This document shows positions 1 to 6,747 of a DNA stretch of 11,316 bases, in pieces. A model generated the notes under the pieces. The model saw nothing but the letters and a program-made list of their open reading frames with translations. It ran no database searches and was not told the DNA's origin. The stretch's first letter is position 1, and each line of letters begins with the position of its first letter. This DNA is from Sporosarcina sp. (GTDB taxonomy: Bacteria > Bacillota > Bacilli > Bacillales_A > Planococcaceae). The translations under genes were made by a program, and so were the position numbers. The DNA is taken from assembly GCA_029263945.1 (NCBI GenBank), contig JARIDM010000185.1, positions 1-11,316 on the forward strand, in the 5' to 3' direction.

Positions 1-12
1 GTTTGAATATCC

Positions 13-2043
13 TTGCAAAACGTGCTGATTGTTGGAGCAGGGACAGGTGGATCGATCATACTGGACCTTCTCGAAAATTTAGATTTTATGCATGTCGAAG
101 CCATCATTGATACAGATCAAAATGCACCTGGTATTTTACGTGCGAAACAACTTGGCATTCTGTATGGTGATGATTGGAAAACGTATTTAACATCAGATTT
201 ACATATCATTTTTGATGTGACGAATGATCCGCTTGTATTTGCAGAGTTATTAGCGGCGCGCCCTGCTAATACAGTTCTCATCCCTGGCTCAATCGCGAAT
301 TTAATCATTCGTTTATTGGAAGAAAATGATACTTACTTTCAAAGAATTAGAACGGAAGTACATAAACAACGGATGATCTTCGATTCGGTCGAAGAAGGAA
401 TGATTGGCATCAATGAAAAAGGATGTATCGATTTTTTTAATAAGCGTGCATCTGAAATGATTGGGATTACCATAGAGGACGCTGTGGGTAAAAAAATAAC
501 GGATGTTATTCCCACCACGAAACTTCCACATGTTTACAACACAGGCGTAGCAGAAGTTAACAAAGCACTCATACTCGGCAACGGGATTGAAATTATCACG
601 TCACGACTTCCGTTATTTGACGATAAAGGAAAAAAAGTGGGCGCTTTTGCAGTTTTTAAAGACATGACAGAAGTACTTAAGTTGGCTGAAGAAGTAACGG
701 ACTTGAAAAAAGTACGAACGATGCTTGAAGCGATCATTTATTCAAGTGATGATGCAATTTCAGTTGTTGATGAAAACGGTTACGGGATATTCGTTAACCC
801 GGCATACACAAGGATTACAGGGTTAACAGAAGATGAAGTGATTGGTAAACCTGCAACGGCAGATATAAGTGAAGGCGAAAGTATTCACATGAAGGTATTA
901 GAAACGAAAAAAGCGGTTCGCGGTGTGAATATGTTTCTCGGAGAAAATAAGAGTGATGTAATTGTAAATGTTGCCCCGATTATCGTAGATGACGAGATTA
1001 GAGGCAGTGTTGGTGTCATTCATGATATTACAGAAATGCGCAGTTTAATGAATGAACTAGACCAAGCAAGAACAATTATTCGTAAACTAGAATCGACGTA
1101 CACTTTTGAAGATATATACGGTGAATCTACAAATATTAGACTATCTATTGACCAAGCAAGACTCGCAACACAAAATGATTTTTCCGTATTACTTAGAGGC
1201 GAAGCAGGGACGGGCAAGGAATTATTTGCAAATGCAATCCATAGTGAAGGGAATCGGAAATTCAATAAATTTATTCGGGTAAATTGTTCAGCCATGCATC
1301 CCGAAACATTGGAAGCCGAACTTTTCGGGAAATATGATGGAAATAATCCTATAGAAAACGGGTTGTTTATAGAAGCAGATCAGGGAACGCTATTTCTAGA
1401 TGAAATTGTTGATTTGCCAATAGTTGTTCAACAAAAGCTCTTACACTATTTACAAACAGGTGTTATTTATCCGCTTGGAAGTGAAGTGCCAATGCAAGTA
1501 GACGTTCGGCTCATCACTGCAACTTCACAAAATCTTGAGCAAGCGATTCATAAAAAGGTGTTTATGGAAGAATTATATTATGTATTGAATAGGATTTCGA
1601 TTCAAATTCCACCACTTCGCACGCGAAAAGAAGACATTACCGTCATTGTGAAACATTTACTTGTAAAGTTAAACGAAGAGTTTGGGATGAATGTTGAAAA
1701 AATCACAAAAGAATCGGAAGCACTTTTGTTGCAGTATGATTGGCCAGGCAATATTCGCGAATTGGAAAACGTTTTAAATCGTGCGATGATTTATATGCCT
1801 CAAAGTGAAATCATTCTAGATGTAGAAGAAGTATCCAAATCATTGTTTTCTACCCATAGAAAGCAACAGCCGTCGATTTTATCCGAAGAGAACACATTGG
1901 CTTCAATGATGGATAATCATGAAAAGTCTATCCTAAAAAAAGCTTTGCATGAAAGTGAAGGGAATAAAGCATTAACTGCTAATCGATTAGGGATTTCGTT
2001 ACGGTCATTGTATTACAAATTAGAAAAGTTCAACCTCGATTAG
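13..2043 (+). CDS. bkdR: BkdR-like AAA+ transcriptional regulator with Rossmann and PAS domains, degenerate for sigma-54 activation
   Basis: This 676-residue protein has the architecture of BkdR, the sigma-54-dependent activator of the bkd operon in B. subtilis, and sits directly upstream of that operon. Visible domains in order: an N-terminal Rossmann fold with GAGTGG (residues 8-13) and an acidic residue after the second strand (D33), which could bind a nucleotide or CoA; PAS 1 (about 121-225); PAS 2 (about 237-345); an AAA+ core with Walker A GEAGTGKE (396-403), Walker B GTLFLDEI (458-465) and sensor II GNIREL (579-584); and a C-terminal Fis-type HTH (about 650-672). The AAA+ core is odd. 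After LFG (437-439) the GAFTGA loop is absent and the segment to GLF (450-452) is short. The usual FRxDLYYRL reads FMEELYYVL (517-525), so both arginine-finger positions are lost. The frame is intact. TTG at 13 is the likely start because an in-frame TGA lies at 4-6; GTG at 22 is an alternative. The family is clear; retained sigma-54 activity is doubtful. Confidence 0.9.
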   Translation: MQNVLIVGAGTGGSIILDLLENLDFMHVEAIIDTDQNAPGILRAKQLGILYGDDWKTYLTSDLHIIFDVTNDPLVFAELLAARPANTVLIPGSIANLIIRLLEENDTYFQRIRTEVHKQRMIFDSVEEGMIGINEKGCIDFFNKRASEMIGITIEDAVGKKITDVIPTTKLPHVYNTGVAEVNKALILGNGIEIITSRLPLFDDKGKKVGAFAVFKDMTEVLKLAEEVTDLKKVRTMLEAIIYSSDDAISVVDENGYGIFVNPAYTRITGLTEDEVIGKPATADISEGESIHMKVLETKKAVRGVNMFLGENKSDVIVNVAPIIVDDEIRGSVGVIHDITEMRSLMNELDQARTIIRKLESTYTFEDIYGESTNIRLSIDQARLATQNDFSVLLRGEAGTGKELFANAIHSEGNRKFNKFIRVNCSAMHPETLEAELFGKYDGNNPIENGLFIEADQGTLFLDEIVDLPIVVQQKLLHYLQTGVIYPLGSEVPMQVDVRLITATSQNLEQAIHKKVFMEELYYVLNRISIQIPPLRTRKEDITVIVKHLLVKLNEEFGMNVEKITKESEALLLQYDWPGNIRELENVLNRAMIYMPQSEIILDVEEVSKSLFSTHRKQQPSILSEENTLASMMDNHEKSILKKALHESEGNKALTANRLGISLRSLYYKLEKFNLD

Positions 2044-2049
2044 TTGAAC
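2028..2049. repeat. Perfect 7-bp inverted repeat across the bkdR stop codon
   Basis: GTTCAAC (2028-2034) and GTTGAAC (2043-2049) are exact reverse complements separated by 8 nt, and the bkdR TAG (2041-2043) falls inside the element. No T-tract follows directly, so it is not a canonical intrinsic terminator. The spacing (15 bp centre to centre) would suit a dimeric HTH protein, and the right arm overlaps a weak -35-like TTGAAC. An operator role is inference; a 7-bp dyad can also arise by chance. Confidence 0.4.
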
Positions 2050-2072
2050 GCGAAGGAATTATTTTATTTATT
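2044..2072 (+). promoter_or_regulatory. Weak candidate sigma-A promoter for ptb
   Basis: TTGAAC (2044-2049, 4 of 6 match to TTGACA) and TTTATT (2067-2072, 4 of 6 match to TATAAT) are separated by 17 bp in the only gap between the regulator and ptb. The AT-rich background (2057-2076) makes -10-like hexamers easy to find by chance. No -24/-12 sigma-54 promoter is visible in this gap. Confidence 0.22.
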
Positions 2073-2087
2073 TATTCGGTAGTGATT

Positions 2088-2095
2088 AAAGGAGA
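2088..2095 (+). promoter_or_regulatory. Ribosome binding site of ptb
   Basis: AAAGGAGA lies 7 nt before the ATG at 2103. It is inside the in-frame extension that would begin at GTG 2082, so it argues against that earlier start. Confidence 0.8.
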
Positions 2096-2102
2096 GTTTG
2101 AC

Positions 2103-3011
2103 ATGAATACACTCGATGGGTTACTTGAAAAAGCAGCTAAAAAGAAAGATTCCGTAATAGCTGTTGCATGTGCTGCCGAAACAGAAGTTTTGAAATCTGT
2201 TCAATTGGCTGTAAGACAAAATCTCGCATCCTTTATTCTTTTTGATGATGAGAAAGAACTTCAAACAATTATGGCTGCTGATTTTCCAGAATTACTTAAC
2301 ACACTTAAAGTAAGCATCTGTCATACGGAAAATAAAGCTGTCTCTGCATCAGCTGCTGTGAAAGCGATTTCTAGTGGTAAAGCACATGTTTTGATGAAAG
2401 GAAATCTACCTACATCTGTTATACTAAAAGCGGTATTAAATCGTGAGTACGGACTCAGAACTGGAAGGGTCCTTTCTCATGTAGCAGCTTTTGAAGTAGC
2501 TGGATATGAGCGGCTCATTTTCGTGACAGATGCGGCAATGAATATAGCGCCAGATTTAACAACGAAAGTCCAAATTATACAAAATAGTGTTTCTGTCGCG
2601 CATGCTTGTGGTGTCGAGAAACCAATAGTTGCCCCATTAGCTGCTGTTGAAACTATAAATCCTGCGATGATTCCATCGACAGATGCCGCTTTGCTTACCA
2701 TGATGAATAAGCGTGGACAAATTACAGGGTGTATTGTCGAAGGTCCACTTGCGCTAGATAATGCAGTTTCTCCTGAAGCGGCTAAGCAAAAGGGGTTAAC
2801 AGGGGATGCAGCTGGAAACGCAGACATATTACTTGTCCCCAATATCGAGGCAGGGAATATTCTATACAAATCATTAATGTATTTTGCGCATGCAAAAGTT
2901 GGTGCAGTGATTCAAGGTGCCAAAGCGCCAGTCGTCCTAACATCACGAGCAGACAGTGCAGAAAGCAAATTATATTCATTAGCGCTTGCGCTACTAACAA
3001 GTGATCAATAA
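2103..3011 (+). CDS. ptb: Phosphate butyryltransferase
   Basis: A 302-residue enzyme of the phosphate acetyl/butyryltransferase family, close to the roughly 300 residues usual for Bacillus Ptb. It exchanges CoA for phosphate on branched or straight short acyl-CoA (isobutyryl-, isovaleryl-, 2-methylbutyryl-CoA), giving acyl phosphates for the butyrate kinase two genes downstream. Recognisable blocks are HVLMKGNLPTS (95-105), the FVTDAAMNIAPD segment (140-151), VEGPLALDNA (212-221) and LTSRADS near the C-terminus (279-285). The ATG at 2103 is chosen because it is preceded by a good ribosome binding site. A longer in-frame version from GTG 2082 would place that site inside the gene. It is the first structural gene of the operon, 59 bp after the regulator. 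The cytoplasmic role follows from family knowledge. Confidence 0.94.
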   Translation: MNTLDGLLEKAAKKKDSVIAVACAAETEVLKSVQLAVRQNLASFILFDDEKELQTIMAADFPELLNTLKVSICHTENKAVSASAAVKAISSGKAHVLMKGNLPTSVILKAVLNREYGLRTGRVLSHVAAFEVAGYERLIFVTDAAMNIAPDLTTKVQIIQNSVSVAHACGVEKPIVAPLAAVETINPAMIPSTDAALLTMMNKRGQITGCIVEGPLALDNAVSPEAAKQKGLTGDAAGNADILLVPNIEAGNILYKSLMYFAHAKVGAVIQGAKAPVVLTSRADSAESKLYSLALALLTSDQ

Positions 3012-3037
3012 AATAAACCAAAAATGAACCATACAAC

Positions 3038-3045
3038 TAAGGAGG
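3038..3045 (+). promoter_or_regulatory. Ribosome binding site of bcd
   Basis: TAAGGAGG, an almost ideal anti-16S match, lies 8 nt before ATG 3054. It is internal to the in-frame extension from ATG 3024 and so selects 3054 as the start. Confidence 0.85.
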
Positions 3046-3053
3046 AATTTACA

Positions 3054-4148
3054 ATGGAAATATTCAAGTATATGGAAACAGCAGATTTTGAACAGGTGGT
3101 ATTTTGTCAGGACAAAACATCAGGGCTAAAAGCAATTATTGCGATACATGACACGACACTTGGACCAGCACTTGGCGGCACACGTATGTGGACATATGAC
3201 ACTGAAGAAGCGGCAATTGAAGATGCACTTCGTTTAGCGCGCGGAATGACCTATAAAAATGCAGCAGCTGGACTTAATTTAGGCGGCGGTAAAACAGTCA
3301 TCATCGGCAATCCAAAAACAGATAAAAACGATGAAATGTTTCGTGCATTTGGTCGTTATATTGAAGGATTAAATGGTCGTTATATTACTGCAGAAGACGT
3401 CGGAACAACTGAAGCAGATATGGACCTCATTCACCTTGAGACAGATTATGTGACAGGCACTTCAGGCGACGACGGCTCATCAGGAAATCCATCACCTGTA
3501 ACAGCTTACGGTATTTATGTCGGGATGAAAGCGGCAGCTAAAGAAGCGTTCGGCACTGATTCACTAAAAGGAAAGAAAGTTGCGGTTCAAGGCGTTGGAA
3601 ACGTTGCTTATACAATGTGCGCGCATCTACATGAGGAAGGTGCCAAACTTTACGTAACAGATATTAATCAAGAAGCCGTCCAACGTGCAGTTGATGAATT
3701 TGGTGCGACTGCAGTTCCGATTGATGAGATTTATAAACAAGACGTTGATATTTTTGCACCTTGTGCACTTGGCGCAATTATTAATGATGAAACAATCCCA
3801 CAATTTAAATGTAAAGTGATTGCAGGTTCCGCGAACAATCAATTGAAAGAGAATCGTCACGGCGATCAAATCCATGAAATGGGCATCGTTTATGCACCGG
3901 ATTATGTTATTAACTCAGGTGGCGTTATAAATGTTGCAGATGAGCTCATTGGTTACAATAAAGAACGTGCACTTAACCGTGTTGGCGGTATTTACGATAC
4001 AATTCTAGAAATCTTTGCAATCTCAAAGCGAGATGGAATCCCGTCTTATGTTGCAGCGGACCGATTAGCAGAGGAAAGAATTGCACGAGTTGCAAAATCA
4101 CGCAGTCAGTTCTTACAAACAGAGAAAAACATTTTGTCAAGACGATAA
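3054..4148 (+). CDS. bcd: Leucine dehydrogenase (branched-chain amino acid dehydrogenase)
   Basis: A 364-residue NAD-dependent leucine dehydrogenase that reversibly deaminates Leu, Val and Ile to their 2-oxo acids, feeding the dehydrogenase complex encoded downstream. With the start at ATG 3054, the family's substrate-binding and catalytic residues fall at their established positions: K68 (in MTYKN), K80 (in LGGGK) and D115 (in TAEDVG). This independently supports that start over ATG 3024. The C-terminal half holds the NAD-binding Rossmann motif QGVGNVA (179-185) with an acidic residue at D203. The length equals that of the Bacillus enzymes. The gene lies 42 bp after ptb and 46 bp before buk. 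Nothing looks truncated or altered. Confidence 0.96.
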   Translation: MEIFKYMETADFEQVVFCQDKTSGLKAIIAIHDTTLGPALGGTRMWTYDTEEAAIEDALRLARGMTYKNAAAGLNLGGGKTVIIGNPKTDKNDEMFRAFGRYIEGLNGRYITAEDVGTTEADMDLIHLETDYVTGTSGDDGSSGNPSPVTAYGIYVGMKAAAKEAFGTDSLKGKKVAVQGVGNVAYTMCAHLHEEGAKLYVTDINQEAVQRAVDEFGATAVPIDEIYKQDVDIFAPCALGAIINDETIPQFKCKVIAGSANNQLKENRHGDQIHEMGIVYAPDYVINSGGVINVADELIGYNKERALNRVGGIYDTILEIFAISKRDGIPSYVAADRLAEERIARVAKSRSQFLQTEKNILSRR

Positions 4149-4180
4149 TATAAATGGACATTAAAGACAGTTTGAAATGG

Positions 4181-4186
4181 AAGGAG
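4181..4186 (+). promoter_or_regulatory. Ribosome binding site of buk
   Basis: AAGGAG lies 8 nt before GTG 4195. It overlaps the second to fourth codons of a possible in-frame ATG start at 4177, which makes that ATG unlikely. Confidence 0.75.
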
Positions 4187-4194
4187 AACCAAAT

Positions 4195-5277
4195 GTGCAA
4201 ACAAATCTTTATCAAGTACTCGTGATTAACCCTGGCTCTACCTCAACAAAGATCGGTGTCTTTAAGGGAGAGCAGCTAATCACAGAAAGTACGATTCGAC
4301 ATGCGACGGAGGAAATCGCACAATTTCCTTCCATTATTGAGCAATATAGTTTTCGTAAAGAAGCCATTTTACACGTACTCAAAGAGGCAGACGTTGATGT
4401 CTCGGCACTTGATGCAGTATGTGGACGAGGAGGCTTACTTCGACCCATCGAAGGCGGCACCTACTCGGTAAATGAAAAAATGATTGCGGACCTCCGAGCA
4501 GGTTACTCAGGGCAACATGCTTCAAACCTGGGGGGGATTATAGCGAGTGAAATCGCAACAGCTTTAAACATCCCCTCCTTTATTGTCGACCCAGTGGTTG
4601 TAGATGAACTTGCACCACTTGCGAGGATTTCAGGCTTTTCATCAATTGAACGAAAATCTATTTTTCATGCTTTAAACCAAAAAGCAGTTGCGAGACGCTA
4701 TGCCAAGCAAGTCAAGAAGCATTATAAAGACCTACGACTGATCGTCACACATATGGGTGGTGGTATTACGGTGGGTGCACATGCAGGCGCTAAAGTAATC
4801 GATGTGAATAACGGCCTTCATGGAGATGGACCTTTTAGTCCAGAGCGTGCAGGAACTGTTCCCGCAGGAGATCTCGTTGAAATTTGTTTTTCAGGTAAAT
4901 ACTTCCGCAATGAAGTGATGAAATCTCTTGTCGGGGAAGGTGGCCTCGTCGGTTATCTAGGCACAAATGATGCGGTTCTTGTTGAAAAACGAATTGCAGC
5001 AGGTGATGAAAAAGCGAAATTGATTTACGAGGCAATGGCCTATCAAATCGCAAAAGAAATTGGTAGTGCTGCAACGGTGTTAGAAGGTAAAGTAGATGCG
5101 ATTATTTTGACGGGTGGGCTCGCTTACGGAAAAGAGTTCATCAAGTTGATTACCGATAAGATTGATTGGTTGGCTGATGTCGCCGTTTACCCAGGGGAAG
5201 ACGAACTGCAAGCACTTGCAGAAGGTGCGATTCGTGTGTTATCTGGAGAAGAAAAAGCAAGAAATTATCCATCATAA
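4195..5277 (+). CDS. buk: Butyrate kinase
   Basis: A 360-residue kinase of the acetate/butyrate kinase (ASKHA) superfamily, close to the Bacillus Buk length. It converts butyryl- or branched acyl-phosphate plus ADP to the free acid and ATP, completing the Ptb-Buk route. The phosphate-1 loop appears as INPGSTSTK (11-19). The central phosphate/adenosine region includes VTHMGGGITVGAH (184-196) and GPFSPERAG (212-220), and a late glycine motif LTGGLAYG spans 305-312. GTG 4195 is chosen as the start because it is correctly spaced from its ribosome binding site. ATG 4177 is in frame but would include that site, and another ATG at 4193 is out of frame. The gene ends 24 bp before lpdV. Confidence 0.94.
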   Translation: MQTNLYQVLVINPGSTSTKIGVFKGEQLITESTIRHATEEIAQFPSIIEQYSFRKEAILHVLKEADVDVSALDAVCGRGGLLRPIEGGTYSVNEKMIADLRAGYSGQHASNLGGIIASEIATALNIPSFIVDPVVVDELAPLARISGFSSIERKSIFHALNQKAVARRYAKQVKKHYKDLRLIVTHMGGGITVGAHAGAKVIDVNNGLHGDGPFSPERAGTVPAGDLVEICFSGKYFRNEVMKSLVGEGGLVGYLGTNDAVLVEKRIAAGDEKAKLIYEAMAYQIAKEIGSAATVLEGKVDAIILTGGLAYGKEFIKLITDKIDWLADVAVYPGEDELQALAEGAIRVLSGEEKARNYPS

Positions 5278-5286
5278 CACATTATT

Positions 5287-5293
5287 AAGGAGG
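5287..5293 (+). promoter_or_regulatory. Ribosome binding site of lpdV
   Basis: AAGGAGG lies 8 nt before the TTG at 5302 and supports this non-ATG start. Confidence 0.8.
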
Positions 5294-5301
5294 CAATTAA
5301 T

Positions 5302-6729
5302 TTGAGTCGAGAGTATGATGTTGTTATTTTAGGCGGTGGAACAGGTGGCTATGTAGCTGCAATCCGGTCCGCTCAATTAGGTTTGAAAACAGCACTTGTT
5401 GAAAAAGAAATGCTCGGAGGCACTTGTTTACATAAAGGCTGTATCCCAAGTAAAGCCCTTTTAAAAAGCGCAGAAGTCTATGACTTAGCGAAAAACCAAG
5501 CGACACAATTTGGTGTGGATGCAAAAGAAGTCACACTCGATTTTAGTCGTGTGCAAGCACGTAAAGAGGGAATCATAAAGCAACTCCATCAAGGCGTTCG
5601 AGGCTTAATGAAGAAAGGTAAAATTGATGTGTTTGAAGGACTTGGTCGAATGCTCGGTCCGTCTATCTTCTCGCCAATGCCTGGGACAATTTCTGTTGAA
5701 ATGAATAACGGCGAAGAAAATGAAATGTTGATTTTAAAACATTTAATTATTGCAACAGGTTCGAGTCCGAGAACATTACCAGGACTTGAAATAGATGAAC
5801 AACAAATCTTATCTTCTGACGGCGCACTTTCAATGACGGAACTGCCAACATCAATGCTCATCGTTGGTGGCGGTGTCATTGGGATCGAATGGGCATCCAT
5901 GTTGAACGACTTCGGTGTAGAAGTAACTGTTGTTGAATATGCAGATCGAATTATTCCAACAGAGGATCTTGATATTTCTAAAGAAATGAAAAAGCTTCTT
6001 TCAAAAAAAGGGATCACATTTGTGACTGGCGCGAAGGTATTGCCTGAAACGTTAGCAAAAGAAGAAAAATCGATTACCATTGCAGCTGAGATTAAAGGTG
6101 AAACGAAAACATTTACTGCTGAAAAAATGCTCGTTTCAGTTGGAAGAACAGCCAACGTTGATGGCATTGGGATTAATAATACTGAAATTGAAGTTGACAA
6201 TGGCTTCATTAAAACGAAACCGACATTCCAAACAAAAGAAAGTCATATCTATGCGATTGGAGACGTAATTGGCGGGCTTCAACTTGCCCACGTGGCGTCT
6301 CACGAAGGGATTGCGGCTGTAGAACATATTGCTGGAATTGAGAATGAGCCAATGGATGCTACGAAGATTTCGAGGTGTATTTATTCTAGTCCTGAAGCTT
6401 CTAGCGTAGGGATTACGGAGCAACAAGCGAAAGAACAAGGTTACGAAATAAAAGTTGGGAAGTTCCCATTTATGGCAATTGGCAAGTCACTTGTGAATGG
6501 CAATTCTGATGGCTTTGTTAAAATCATTGCAGATAAAAAGACAGAAGATATTTTAGGTGTGCACATGATCGGTGCAAACGTAACAGAATTGATATCAGAA
6601 GCGGGTCTTGCAATGGTCTTAGACGCAACACCGTGGGAAATTGCAAGTACGATTCATCCACATCCATCTCTCTCAGAGGTGATGGGTGAAGCTGCACTAG
6701 CAGTTGAAGGTCAAGCGATACACATGTAA
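5302..6729 (+). CDS. lpdV: Dihydrolipoyl dehydrogenase, E3 of the branched-chain 2-oxo acid dehydrogenase complex
   Basis: A 475-residue flavoprotein disulfide reductase that reoxidises the dihydrolipoyl group on BkdB with FAD and NAD. The FAD-binding motif GGGTGG is at 11-16. The redox-active cysteines C42 and C47 sit in GGTCLHKGCIPSK. The NAD-binding glycine motif VGGGVIGIEWAS lies near the middle. The second FAD motif is recognisable as IYAIGDVIGGLQLAH. The C-terminal HPHPSLSE carries the catalytic pair H454 and E459, which pairs across the dimer with the disulfide. All expected catalytic parts are present. Its place between buk and the E1 genes, as in B. subtilis, supports the V (bkd-specific) paralogue rather than the pyruvate-dehydrogenase E3. 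The TTG start follows a strong ribosome binding site. The gene ends 18 bp before bkdAA. Confidence 0.95.
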   Translation: MSREYDVVILGGGTGGYVAAIRSAQLGLKTALVEKEMLGGTCLHKGCIPSKALLKSAEVYDLAKNQATQFGVDAKEVTLDFSRVQARKEGIIKQLHQGVRGLMKKGKIDVFEGLGRMLGPSIFSPMPGTISVEMNNGEENEMLILKHLIIATGSSPRTLPGLEIDEQQILSSDGALSMTELPTSMLIVGGGVIGIEWASMLNDFGVEVTVVEYADRIIPTEDLDISKEMKKLLSKKGITFVTGAKVLPETLAKEEKSITIAAEIKGETKTFTAEKMLVSVGRTANVDGIGINNTEIEVDNGFIKTKPTFQTKESHIYAIGDVIGGLQLAHVASHEGIAAVEHIAGIENEPMDATKISRCIYSSPEASSVGITEQQAKEQGYEIKVGKFPFMAIGKSLVNGNSDGFVKIIADKKTEDILGVHMIGANVTELISEAGLAMVLDATPWEIASTIHPHPSLSEVMGEAALAVEGQAIHM

Positions 6730-6731
6730 AT

Positions 6732-6738
6732 AAGGGGG
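6732..6738 (+). promoter_or_regulatory. Ribosome binding site of bkdAA
   Basis: AAGGGGG is G-rich compared with the usual AAGGAGG. It abuts ATG 6739 with no spacing but stands 9 nt from ATG 6748, so the second ATG is the better start. Confidence 0.65.
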
Positions 6739-6747
6739 ATGAGACAC

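Noticed and set aside
13..17. TTGCA at the bkdR start as a -12 box of a sigma-54 promoter
   Set aside because: The position 12 bp upstream reads TT, not GG, so there is no -24 element.
2028..2076. The dyad plus AT-rich run after bkdR as an intrinsic terminator
   Set aside because: The stem is only 7 bp with an 8-nt loop, is AT-rich, and is separated by about 9 nt from a mixed A/T stretch rather than a T-tract.
4134..4154. TTGTCA and TATAAA near the bcd-buk junction as an internal promoter
   Set aside because: The spacer is only 9 bp, far too short for a sigma-A promoter.
5589..6209. 206-codon open frame on the minus strand
   Set aside because: It lies wholly antisense to the well-supported lpdV, resembles no family I recognise, and is explained by codon bias of the opposite strand.
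6479..6495. TTGGCAAGTCACTTGTG inside lpdV, resembling a -24/-12 sigma-54 promoter with correct 12-bp spacing of GG to GT
   Set aside because: The -12 box has TTGT rather than TTGC, the site is deep inside a coding region about 250 bp from the next gene, and one such near-match per 11 kb is expected by chance.
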